DNA of 64,000 nt from Deltaproteobacteria bacterium (GTDB taxonomy: Bacteria; Myxococcota_A; UBA9160; UBA4427). Shown here piece after piece: positions 53,580-61,404 of the stretch. Under the pieces are notes generated by a model that saw only the letters and a program-made list of their open reading frames with translations, had not been told where the DNA came from and did not search any database. The position numbers were made by a program, and so were the translations under genes. The DNA lies in NCBI GenBank assembly GCA_016713665.1, contig JADJOR010000001.1, forward strand, positions 558,001 to 622,000. The letters are read 5' to 3'. Numbering within the stretch: position 1 is the first letter of the stretch; the number at the start of each line of letters is the position of its first letter.

Positions 53580-54439
53580 GGCTTCGGCGCCGCGATCGGT
53601 GCGAGCGCCGGCTCCGAGTCGCCTTCGGGCCACACGCGCCGCATCAGCGCGCCGAGGCCCAGCAGGCAGAGGCAGCCCACGACGTAGGTCGCGACACCGG
53701 CCCATTCATGGAGCGGCCCCCGCGTCGCATGATCGACGTCGACGCGCAACGCGAGCAGGACGGTCGCCACGACCCGCGTGAGATTGCCGAGCAGCGCGAT
53801 GGGCACCACGGCGGCGACGAGCACGGCGCGTCGGCGCAGGGTCGCCTCGGTGAAGTAGGCGATGAATACGCCGATCGGGATCAACGTGATGAGCGACGTG
53901 ATCCCGCTGCAGGCCTCCGCGACGAAGAGCGACACGTCGCCCGGGAGGACGAGGACGTTCCCCTCCCGGTAGATGGCGACACCGAGGGCCTGGAGGATCC
54001 GGACGGCAACCGTGCTCACGATCAGCTGGAGCTCGACGATGAGGGGCGTCACCCAGGCGATCGGAAGCGGGACCATGAACGCGAGATAACCGAGTGGAAA
54101 ACGAAGCAGCGAGACCCAGGCCCGACCGCGCAGGACGAGCAGGAGCGCGACGACCGTCGCGACGAAGATCAGCCCGAGCAGCGTCGCCTGGCGCAGACCG
54201 AGCGACATGAGGTAGCCGAGGGCGCAGAGCGCGAGCAGCGCCCGCGCGCCCGGCATCGGCGCGATCGGCAGCGCCGCCATCGCCGAGCGATGCGCCGTGG
54301 CGGCCCAGAGCGCGACCCACGGCACCAGGAATCCGTGGGTCGAGAATTCGTTCGCACGCCACGCCTCGGCGAGGATCTGGAGCCCCGGAACCCACGCGCC
54401 GAAAGCCAGCGCCACCATCAAGATCTCGATCCGACTCAC
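53576..54439 (-). CDS. Exosortase (EpsH-related cysteine protease/transpeptidase)
   Basis: The 287-residue protein has about eight hydrophobic segments and the exosortase motifs: STHGFLVP near the start, catalytic Cys in FVAEACSGITSLI, catalytic Arg in LLGNLTRVVATVLL, and His in LHEWAGVATY. Exosortases cut PEP-CTERM sorting tails and help export surface proteins or matrix polysaccharide. It starts at GTG 54439. No PEP-CTERM protein is visible in the window, so its substrates lie elsewhere. Its stop overlaps the queG start, but the pairing is probably incidental. Confidence 0.9.
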   Translation of the reverse strand: MSRIEILMVALAFGAWVPGLQILAEAWRANEFSTHGFLVPWVALWAATAHRSAMAALPIAPMPGARALLALCALGYLMSLGLRQATLLGLIFVATVVALLLVLRGRAWVSLLRFPLGYLAFMVPLPIAWVTPLIVELQLIVSTVAVRILQALGVAIYREGNVLVLPGDVSLFVAEACSGITSLITLIPIGVFIAYFTEATLRRRAVLVAAVVPIALLGNLTRVVATVLLALRVDVDHATRGPLHEWAGVATYVVGCLCLLGLGALMRRVWPEGDSEPALAPIAAPKP

Positions 54440-54612
54440 GGCCTTCTCCCCGAGATACCCGATCGCGACATCGATGGAACACCCCTCGCCCTCGAGTCCG
54501 AAATCATCCGCGCTCCATTCGCGTCACGTGATCGGCCCGCATCGACTGCGAGCGGAGCGTTCAAGTCCCATTGGAACGCGACCGAAACGAGCCCCATCGA
54601 GGTCTCCACACC

Positions 54613-55449
54613 ATGATGTCACCGGACCACCGCTCCCCTGCCGACGCCAACAGTCGGCCCGGTCCCGTCGATCCGCTCGAGGTCCGTTCGAATCCGCGCG
54701 TCGGCGTCGACATCCCGGTCGAGATCTTCGCCGGGGATTTCGGCGGCGCGCTGCTCGGCCGTACCCGCGATCTCAGCATCGGGGGCGCCTGCATCGCGAC
54801 GCCCTCGCCCTTCTCCTTCAAGTCGCTCCGGCGGATCGTCCTGCGACTGCCGACCCAGACCCTCGCCCTCGATACCGTCGGCTGCTGGCAGCGCGACGAG
54901 CCCCTCGAGAACCTCGTGCTGACCGGCATCGCCTTCGATCGCCCGACCTCGGAGCAGCTCGACGTCGTCTGGAACCTGGTCCTCGACGCGGGCAAGAAGC
55001 TCGCGCGTTTCCTCTACGAGCGCACCGCACTGCGCGAGCTCGGCCTCGAAGAGGCCATGGGGCTCGCCCAGGTGACCCGCCTGCGAACGATGTCCCCGGG
55101 CGACATGATCTATCGCCAGGGCGCCCGGGACGGCAGCAACGATTCGATCTTCCTGATCGCCGAAGGCACGGTGATCCTGCAGGTCCGGATCCGGGATGCG
55201 ATCGAGCAGACGCTCTGCCAGCTCGGTCCGGGCGAGCTCTTCGGCAGGCTGCCGCTGCTCGCCGATCTGCCCCATGCCGAGTCCGCCGTCGCGAACACGC
55301 CGCTGCGCCTGCTCGAGGTCGACGCGGCGGCCTATCGGCATCTGCGCTCGATGAAGCCCTGGCTCGGCCACCGCCTCGGCGTGGCGCTCCTGCGTGTGCA
55401 TGCCCAGCGCATGTCGCAGATCCTGGGCCTCGCGAGCCGCACGCTGTAG
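54613..55449 (+). CDS. PilZ domain protein with C-terminal cNMP-binding-like domain
   Basis: Starting at the ATG pair 54613/54616, the 278-residue protein has a PilZ domain (about 25-125) with both c-di-GMP motifs, RxxxR (VRSNPRVG) and DxSxxG (TRDLSIGGA). A helical linker leads to a Crp-like beta-roll (MSPGDMIYRQGARDGSNDSIFLIAEGTVILQV ... GPGELFGRLPLLADLPHAESA). In the roll the phosphate-binding Arg is missing (HAESA where RSA is usual), so cAMP binding is doubtful. No DNA-binding domain follows. It probably reads c-di-GMP, perhaps from the cyclase at 35278. Confidence 0.85.
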   Translation: MMSPDHRSPADANSRPGPVDPLEVRSNPRVGVDIPVEIFAGDFGGALLGRTRDLSIGGACIATPSPFSFKSLRRIVLRLPTQTLALDTVGCWQRDEPLENLVLTGIAFDRPTSEQLDVVWNLVLDAGKKLARFLYERTALRELGLEEAMGLAQVTRLRTMSPGDMIYRQGARDGSNDSIFLIAEGTVILQVRIRDAIEQTLCQLGPGELFGRLPLLADLPHAESAVANTPLRLLEVDAAAYRHLRSMKPWLGHRLGVALLRVHAQRMSQILGLASRTL

Positions 55450-55521
55450 CGCTGGACTGGTATGCTCGGCGCCGCTGCGACGGGGACGTCCCGCGTCGCG
55501 CGCTGCGGAGCTCCGATCCCG

Positions 55522-56571
55522 ATGTCTGCCGAAACCGACCCGATCGCGCAGCGGCTCGTCTTCCTGATCGGCCCCCCGCGCTCGGGCTCGACCCTGCTTT
55601 CGCGCATGCTGGGCGCCCACTCGGCGATCGTCGCCCCCGAAGAGCCCCACCTGATCACGCCCCTCGCCCATCTCGGCTACTACGCGAGCGTCGAGGCCGC
55701 GCCCTACGATCCGATCATCACGCAGAAGGCGGCCCGCGCGCTCGTCGCCGACCTGCCCGGCGGCGAGCAGACCTACCTGACGGCCCTGCGCGGCTACAGC
55801 GACGCGATCTACTCGGGGCTGCTCGCCGCGCGGCCGGCGGTGGCGAGCGGCGGATGGCTGCTCGACAAGACGCCCGCCTATGCCCTGTCGCTCGACTTCC
55901 TCGTGCGGCTCTACCCGACGGCGCGTTATGTCGTCCTGACGCGCCACCCGCTCGCGATCTGGTCGTCCTACGTCGACTCGTTCTTCGACGGCGACGACCG
56001 CATCGCCCACGCCCACAACCCCCTGCTCGAACGCTACGTCCCGGCGATCGCCCGGTTCCTGCGCGAGCCGCCGGGCGCGATCCATCGGGTCCGCTACGAG
56101 GCCCTCGTCCGCGATCCGGAAGGGCATGCCCGCGCCCTCGCCGATTTCCTCGGCCTGGCCTACGAGCCCGCGATGGTCGACTACGGATCTGCCGCGGAGG
56201 GGACGCGTGAATCGACCCGGGGCCTCGGCGATCCGATGACCGTCGCCCGCGAGACCCGCGCCACGACGAAGAGCCTCGCGAAATGGGCCGAGGCGGCGAC
56301 GGGCCGACCGGAGCGCGTCGGGCTCTACCGGGAGATCGTGGCGCGCCTCTTCGACGAGGACCTCGAGACCTGGGGCCATCCGCGGGCCGAGATCGAGGCC
56401 GAGCTCGATCGGATCGACCTCGCGGGCCGGCCCGCCCCGCGCCCGGCCCTGACCCGCTACAGCCTCGAACGCAAGCTCCTCGTGGCGCTTCGCCGCAGGA
56501 TCCGGCCGGAGAACCGTCTCGGGCGCTGGGTCCGCAAGCTGCGTGAGGTCTGCGACGTCCTGCTCCGGTAG
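55522..56571 (+). CDS. Sulfotransferase family protein
   Basis: The 349-residue protein has the PAPS 5'-phosphosulfate loop LIGPPRSGSTLLSRMLGAH at the N-terminus, GGWLLDKTPAYALSLDFLVRLYPTARYVVLTRHPLAIWSSYVDSF with the 3'-phosphate-binding motif, and RYEALVRDPEGHARALADFLGL. It transfers sulfate from PAPS to a small molecule, lipid or glycan; the acceptor is unknown. ATG 55522 is preferred over 55462. The C-terminus is basic (ALRRRIRPENRLGRWVRKL). Confidence 0.88.
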   Translation: MSAETDPIAQRLVFLIGPPRSGSTLLSRMLGAHSAIVAPEEPHLITPLAHLGYYASVEAAPYDPIITQKAARALVADLPGGEQTYLTALRGYSDAIYSGLLAARPAVASGGWLLDKTPAYALSLDFLVRLYPTARYVVLTRHPLAIWSSYVDSFFDGDDRIAHAHNPLLERYVPAIARFLREPPGAIHRVRYEALVRDPEGHARALADFLGLAYEPAMVDYGSAAEGTRESTRGLGDPMTVARETRATTKSLAKWAEAATGRPERVGLYREIVARLFDEDLETWGHPRAEIEAELDRIDLAGRPAPRPALTRYSLERKLLVALRRRIRPENRLGRWVRKLREVCDVLLR

Positions 56572-56665
56572 CGGGTCCGCGAGTCGAGGGGTCGGCTCGA
56601 AAAATCTGCGTCCGGCCCATCCAGGACTTTCGAGCGGCCGCCGATGGCTGCTATAGGTGGTGACC

Positions 56666-56827
56666 ATGGAAAACCGCATCACGCATTCGGCGACCTCCTT
56701 CGGCGATTCGAATTGCGCCGCCCGGGACCGGGCGGTCGGCTTCGAGCGCCCTTCGGCGATCGAGATCTCGCTCTGCTGCGAGATCTCGGCCTACGCGCCG
56801 GATGGGGACGATCGCCCGCTCTTCTAG
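56666..56827 (+). CDS. pqqA: PqqA-like precursor peptide
   Basis: The 53-residue peptide starts at ATG 56666 after a good ribosome site (AGGTGGTG). Its C-terminal part, RPSAIEISLCCEISAYAPD, fits the PqqA pattern Pro-x3-Glu-Ile-x-Leu-x2-Glu-Ile-x2-Tyr. The second Glu and the Tyr are four apart (EISAY), as in EVTxY, the residues joined by PqqE to make PQQ. The leader of about 30 residues is longer than in Klebsiella PqqA (23 residues total). A CC pair precedes the core. No pqqBCDE lies in the window. A terminator follows at 56920. This could instead be a related peptide of another radical-SAM system. The call is by motif, not alignment. Confidence 0.6.
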   Translation: MENRITHSATSFGDSNCAARDRAVGFERPSAIEISLCCEISAYAPDGDDRPLF

Positions 56828-56919
56828 TCGATCGGTTCGAGCGGTCCGATGGGGCGCTCGGTCGGATGGACCGCGATGGGCATGGGCCCGGGCATGAAGG
56901 TGCCCGCGCAGCTCGGCTG

Positions 56920-56944
56920 AGCCTGAAGCGAAACGCTTCGGGCT
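56920..56944 (+). terminator. Intrinsic terminator after the PqqA-like gene
   Basis: Arms AGCCTGAAGCG and CGCTTCGGGCT (11 bp with one T-G pair) enclose AAA, then ATCTCTGTTT follows. It overlaps the last codon of the convergent cvpA-like gene, so it may serve both strands. Confidence 0.65.
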
Positions 56945-57908
56945 ATCTCTGTTTGCTTGCCGAGACTCGCTCGATCAGCTTCCGAATCGCCGGGTGACCC
57001 ATCAAGCCCATCATGTCGCCGCTCTGCACGAGAGCGATGACCTCCGGATTGCGAGCGACCGCATTGAGCTCCGGGTCGTTCTGGAGCCCGTGGACCCGGG
57101 GCGCGACCTCCGACAGGACGCCGGCCATGGCGGCGCGGAACCTCTCCGGATCCTCCTTCGCTTCCGGACCTACGAGACCGAGCTCGACGAAGCGCCCGCG
57201 CATCTCGCGATCCTCGACGATCGAGCGGATCGCCGCGCGATTCATCGCATAGTCGACCGAGTCGTTCGTGATCAGCGTCCAGAAAAGGCGATCCTCGAAG
57301 ATCTGCGTCAGCCGGGGATCTTCGAGCAGGCTCTGGACGTTGCCGAGGGATTCCGCCGGATGGGCCGTGATGCGGGCGGCCATGACGCCCGCCGGCCCGG
57401 CCTCCGAGAGCGCCGAAGAGACCAGGGACTCGACGACCACCCCGCTCGCCGCGACCGCCGACGAGTCCGACGCATCCGGCATCGAAGCGAGCCCTTCGAC
57501 CGCCCCGAGATCCCGCGCCGCATCGAGCCAGCTCGCGAGCACCGCGAGCAGGACGACGACGAGCCCGCCGCGCAGCAGCCCGACGCCGCCCCCGAGCGCC
57601 CGATCGAGGCCCCCTCGTCCGCTGTCCTCGACACGATTCGCGTCCCACGCGATCGCGAGCTCACCGGCCGCGCTCGCGACGAGCCAGACGACGGCAAAGC
57701 CGAGGGTCCCCGCGACCGCGGGCGCCACGAGGGCGGGCACGACCAGCCAGATGGCGATCGGATCGGCGAGCCGCGTCGCCGCAACGATCGCCCCGACATA
57801 GCCTGCCAGCAGCGCCACGAGTCCGACGGCGCTCGCCATCGCGCCGCGCCACGCGCCGAAGGCCACCATCGCCAGCAGGATCGAGAGAAAAATCAGATCG
57901 AGTGCCAT
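56943..57908 (-). CDS. CvpA-family membrane protein with C-terminal extension
   Basis: The 321-residue protein starts MALDLIFLSILLAMVAFGAWRGAMASAVGLVALLAGYVGA and has four N-terminal helices in the CvpA manner (MALDLIF...GxxRG). The soluble part (from about 150: LGNVQSLLEDPRLTQIFEDRLFWTLI ... NPEVIALVQSGDMMGLMGHPAIRKLIERV) is longer than in E. coli CvpA (162 residues) and resembles the repeated 'NPEVxxLxxxG' helices found in many deltaproteobacterial CvpA proteins. CvpA is linked to colicin V production and envelope stress tolerance. Start ATG 57908 is preferred over 57971. Confidence 0.88.
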   Translation of the reverse strand: MALDLIFLSILLAMVAFGAWRGAMASAVGLVALLAGYVGAIVAATRLADPIAIWLVVPALVAPAVAGTLGFAVVWLVASAAGELAIAWDANRVEDSGRGGLDRALGGGVGLLRGGLVVVLLAVLASWLDAARDLGAVEGLASMPDASDSSAVAASGVVVESLVSSALSEAGPAGVMAARITAHPAESLGNVQSLLEDPRLTQIFEDRLFWTLITNDSVDYAMNRAAIRSIVEDREMRGRFVELGLVGPEAKEDPERFRAAMAGVLSEVAPRVHGLQNDPELNAVARNPEVIALVQSGDMMGLMGHPAIRKLIERVSASKQR

Positions 57909-57967
57909 GCCGGGCCCATCGACCCGACGGCGCCCGACCTGAACCGCGGATCGGGACGGACCGGCTC

Positions 57968-58600
57968 TCAATCGCTCCCGCGCGGCCGGCCCTCCGTCGC
58001 GGGCTCCGCGCGCGAAAGGCTCACCAGGGCCGCCTCGAGCGCGAAGACATGCGAGTCGGCGACCCCCATGCGCCGCAACGATCTTGCGAGGGCGAAGACG
58101 TACTCGTCATTGGCCCCACTCGGCCCCCGGGCGCCCGCGACCTGGCGCGCGATCGCGTCGACGGGCGCGGGGCCGAGATAGTTCTCGTTGCTCGGACCCG
58201 CGACGTAGACGAGCCCCGCGACCGTTCGCAGCGGCGCGAGGCCGTCGTCGAGGCCGATCTCGAGCGAGAGTCTCGCGTATCCGCCCCGCTCGCGGTGATC
58301 GAGGCCGGCGAGAACGACCTCGGCATCGGACGGCGCGACCTGATAGGCGGTGCCCCAGCAGCGGGGATCGACGGGGGTCGGGGCGGAGGCGCGCTCCTGC
58401 ACGAGCTCGGGATGGTCGTCGGGCACGAGGGTCACGACACGACCGGGCCGACCGGGCAGCCCGCGATGGTCGGTCGAGCCCTGCCAGAATCGCCGCACAT
58501 GGCCCCGGATCCAGGCGCGGCAGACCGCGACATGGGGAAACTCGGGGCGCCAGACGAGGGAGCCGTAGCCGAAGATCCAGAGGGGCGAGCCCGGCATCAC
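57968..58600 (-). CDS. chaC: Glutathione-specific gamma-glutamylcyclotransferase (ChaC-like)
   Basis: The 210-residue protein has the ChaC substrate loop IFGYGSLVWRPEFP and the catalytic Glu in LDHRERGGYARLSLEIG, with LVYVAGPSNENYLGPAP as in the family. It breaks glutathione to 5-oxoproline and Cys-Gly. GTG 58600 overlaps the greB stop (GTGA); ATG 58597 is also possible. Confidence 0.9.
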   Translation of the reverse strand: MMPGSPLWIFGYGSLVWRPEFPHVAVCRAWIRGHVRRFWQGSTDHRGLPGRPGRVVTLVPDDHPELVQERASAPTPVDPRCWGTAYQVAPSDAEVVLAGLDHRERGGYARLSLEIGLDDGLAPLRTVAGLVYVAGPSNENYLGPAPVDAIARQVAGARGPSGANDEYVFALARSLRRMGVADSHVFALEAALVSLSRAEPATEGRPRGSD

Positions 58601-59148
58601 GGCGCGCCGTGCGGCCCGTCGTTCGATGCTCCGCCTGCTGGGCGTCCCTCCGACGGGCGCCCGTCCGGCTGTCGATAGTCGATCGCGACGATCGTGAAGC
58701 GCAGCTCGCCCCGCGGACGGCGGACCAGGACCTCGTCGTCGAGACGCTTGCCCATCAGCGCGCGGCCGACGGGCGACTCGACGCTGATGCGTCCCTGGGC
58801 GGCGTCGAACTCGTCGGGACCGACCAGCTGGTAGCGCACGCGCTCGCCCTGCTCGTCCTCGAGCTCGACCCAGGCGCCGAAATAGACCCGGTCGGCGTTC
58901 GCGCGCGGACCGAGGTCGACCACCTCGAGCTCGTCCATCCGCTTCGTCAGGAAGCGGATGCGGCCATCGATCTCGCGCAGGCGCTTCTTGCCGTAGATGT
59001 AGTCGGCGTTCTCGGATCGATCACCGAGGGCCGCGGCCACCGAGACCGCATGGGTCACACGAGGCCGCTCCTCCTTCCAGAGAAATTCGAGCTCCGCGCG
59101 CAGCTTCTCGAATCCGGACCGCGTGATGTAGCTCTTGCGCTCGGCCAA
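58597..59148 (-). CDS. greB: Transcription elongation factor GreB
   Basis: The protein begins AERKSYITRSGFEKLRAELEFLWKEERPRVTHAVSVAAALGDRSENADYIYGKKRLREIDGRIRFL, with the coiled-coil tip acidic residues (RSENADY) that reach the RNA polymerase active site, and a C-terminal FKBP-like domain (VYFGAWVELEDEQGE ... GRISVESPVGRALMGKRLDDEVLVRRPRGE). KRMDELEVVD and the RSENADYIYGKK segment favour GreB over GreA. It rescues backtracked polymerase. The start is uncertain; TTG 59148 with AGGGGA nine nt upstream is preferred, GTG 59169 is an alternative. A 20-residue low-complexity tail is added. Confidence 0.92.
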   Translation of the reverse strand: MAERKSYITRSGFEKLRAELEFLWKEERPRVTHAVSVAAALGDRSENADYIYGKKRLREIDGRIRFLTKRMDELEVVDLGPRANADRVYFGAWVELEDEQGERVRYQLVGPDEFDAAQGRISVESPVGRALMGKRLDDEVLVRRPRGELRFTIVAIDYRQPDGRPSEGRPAGGASNDGPHGAP

Positions 59149-59327
59149 AACCGACGATCCCCTCGCCACTGGGCCGAAGCCGACCCGCCCGGCGCCGGGA
59201 GCTTGACATCGGGCCCGGTGGCGATCAACCGCCGTGCGCCCCGTGACCACCGCAGCGCGCTGCGGCTATGCTGCGGCGCATGCAAGATCGAACGCGATCC
59301 GACTCGGAAGGAAAGGCCCCGACTACG

Positions 59328-59660
59328 ATGCAGTCCAATGCCACCCCGCCGCCCGGCCAATCCGCCGCCGGCGCGCCCGGTGAGCCGGGCGATGCGCGCC
59401 GCGCGCGGCGCGGTCCCCCGCCGAATCCCCTCTACCACCCGCTCTTCCTGCCGATCCTGCTCGTCGCCTTCTGCCTCTGGTTCGGCTACGACGGCTTTCT
59501 CACGAAAGACCCCGAGATGCTCGAGCACCAGGGCTTCAACCGCATCATGTTCGGCCTGACAGCGCTCTTGTGTCTCTGGGTCGTGCCCCGCGGCCTCCGC
59601 GAACATCGCGAAGACCAGGCAGCGGCAGCCGCGAAGCAGGCGAGCGGCAACTCGCGCTGA
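59328..59660 (+). CDS. Small two-helix membrane protein, unknown
   Basis: From ATG 59328, preceded by AAGGAAAGG, the 110-residue protein has a Pro/Gly/Ala-rich N-terminus and two hydrophobic helices (PLFLPILLVAFCLWFGYDGFL; FNRIMFGLTALLCLWVVPRGLRE) with an acidic-polar tail. Earlier starts at 59268 and 59280 are possible. I recall similar proteins (PLYxP...PxxLxxFCxWFGxDGxLT) in deltaproteobacterial genomes, without known function. Confidence 0.65.
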   Translation: MQSNATPPPGQSAAGAPGEPGDARRARRGPPPNPLYHPLFLPILLVAFCLWFGYDGFLTKDPEMLEHQGFNRIMFGLTALLCLWVVPRGLREHREDQAAAAAKQASGNSR

Positions 59661-59733
59661 GTCGATCGCGAGGCACCGCGAACCCACTCGGGCTTCGCCT
59701 TCACGCGTCCGATAGGAAACCGACCCGTCCTGG

Positions 59734-61266
59734 ATGGCCTGCGCACGGCCCGGCCGATCCGCCGTGCAGGCATCCCCACGCGACGGGCCGGAGCCAGCCT
59801 TGGGTGCCCCCAACCCGACGACCGGAAACGCCGCTTCGAGCACGATCCTCCTCGACCACACCTCGGTCGGCGAGGACGAGACCCTCGATTGCACGGCGAC
59901 CGCCGGCGGCCCCGACGAGGTCCCGCCGTCGCGAGCCCTGCAGCCCGGCGACGAGCTCCGGGCCCGCTTCCGCTATCGCGTGCTGCGGCGCCTCGGGCGC
60001 GGCGGCTTCGGGTCGGTCTTCCTCGCGCGCTGTCTCGATTCGGTCGAGGGCTCGGGCCACGAGACGCCGCCCAAGCTCGTCGCCCTCAAGGTCATGGCGC
60101 GGCCCCATGATCCCCAGGCCCGCAACTCGCTGAAGCGCGAGCTCGCTGCCCTGCTCGCGGTGCGCCACGACCGGATTCCGAAGCTCTACGACTGGAACAT
60201 CGACAGCGAGACCGCCTTCGCGGCGATCCAGTACTTCCCGGCCGGCAGCCTCGCGGACGCCTGGCCCTTCCTCGGGCGGCTCTCGGCGGAGCAGACCTGG
60301 CGCCTGCTCTCGGACCTGATGCAGGCCCTCGGCGCGGCCCACCGCGCGTCGGTGCTCCACCTCGACGTGAAGCCCTCGAACGTGCTGCTCGACGGCAACG
60401 GCGGCTACGTCCTGACCGACTTCGGTGTCTCCCACTCCTCGCGCATGTCGAAGGGCCTGCTCCATCAGGGCCAGCTCTCGATCGGCCTCGGGACCCACGG
60501 CTACCGCGCCCCCGAGCAGGCGACCGCCCGCGTGCAGTCCTTCGATCTGCGCACCGATCTCTGGGGCGTCGGCGCCACCGCCTGGGCCCTCTTCACGGGC
60601 ATCGATCTGAACAAGCGCCAGGACGTCCTGCGCACCCGCGAGCAGGGCAACATCTACGGCCTGCAATCGCTCTCCGACGTCGCTCTCGACTGTCCGCCGC
60701 CCCTCGAAGAGATCGTGATGGAGCTGCTCTACATCGATCCGTCGCGCCGACCGGGCGGGACGGGCGAAGTACTCGCGCGCATCCGCGCGATCGCGAGCGG
60801 CTTCGGGCTCGATACGTCGACGATCGCCTCCGCGCGCCGCGATCCCGCGGATCCCGCCGAGATCGCGCGCATCATCGACACCCTCGTCGATCCGCTCTGG
60901 GCCTCGATCTGTCGCGGACCCGGCTTCGATCGTTATTTCGTGCGCTTCGACGACGGCGAGATCATCTCGGGGATGGCGGACCCGGCGCAGCACACGGTGC
61001 TCCTGCTGCGCGGCCGCATCGCGGTCGAAGCGGAGGATCGCGTCGTCGCCATCGAGGCGCGCGAGGGCACCTTCCTCGGCGCCATCTCGACGCTGACCGG
61101 CGCCCGGCGCCACGCGACGCTGCGAGCCCAGGGCGACACGTGGTGCTGCCTCTTCAACGAGGCCGAGCTCGAGCAGCTCGTGACCTGCAATCCGGCGGTC
61201 GCCGTCCGCATGGTCCGCAGCATGGCCGACCGCATCGCGAGCGGCCCCCCGCGCCGACGAGCCTGA
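59734..61266 (+). CDS. Ser/Thr protein kinase fused to a cNMP-binding-like domain
   Basis: The 510-residue protein has a disordered N-terminus, then a Hanks-type kinase: glycine loop RLGRGGFGSVFLA near residue 87, VALKV (Lys near 116), catalytic loop HLDVKPSNVLL near 208 (the usual HRD Arg is Leu), DFG in VLTDFGVSHSS near 228, and GTHGYRAPEQ near 260. All catalytic residues (Lys, Asp, Asn, Asp) are present, so activity is likely; loss of the HRD Arg suggests it does not need activation-loop phosphorylation. A Crp-like beta-roll (about 395-490: VLLLRGRIAVEAEDRVVAIEAREGTFLGAISTLTGARRHATLRA) closes the protein. No membrane helix. A nucleotide or other ligand may regulate the kinase. Confidence 0.9.
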   Translation: MACARPGRSAVQASPRDGPEPALGAPNPTTGNAASSTILLDHTSVGEDETLDCTATAGGPDEVPPSRALQPGDELRARFRYRVLRRLGRGGFGSVFLARCLDSVEGSGHETPPKLVALKVMARPHDPQARNSLKRELAALLAVRHDRIPKLYDWNIDSETAFAAIQYFPAGSLADAWPFLGRLSAEQTWRLLSDLMQALGAAHRASVLHLDVKPSNVLLDGNGGYVLTDFGVSHSSRMSKGLLHQGQLSIGLGTHGYRAPEQATARVQSFDLRTDLWGVGATAWALFTGIDLNKRQDVLRTREQGNIYGLQSLSDVALDCPPPLEEIVMELLYIDPSRRPGGTGEVLARIRAIASGFGLDTSTIASARRDPADPAEIARIIDTLVDPLWASICRGPGFDRYFVRFDDGEIISGMADPAQHTVLLLRGRIAVEAEDRVVAIEAREGTFLGAISTLTGARRHATLRAQGDTWCCLFNEAELEQLVTCNPAVAVRMVRSMADRIASGPPRRRA

Positions 61267-61404
61267 GGGTTCCGGGCGGAACGCCCGACCATCCGATCGG
61301 GGGAAACCCGGCTTTCCCGTGCGTGCGCGCCAGTTCCATCAAGCGACCCGGAATCGCAACCGATGCGCAGCTCGGGCTGCAGCTCCGCCGCCGGGAACCC
61401 ATGC

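Noticed and set aside
56849..56920. A 23-residue peptide frame after the PqqA-like gene
   Set aside because: No ribosome site and no recognisable motif; too short to support. It may be chance next to the terminator.
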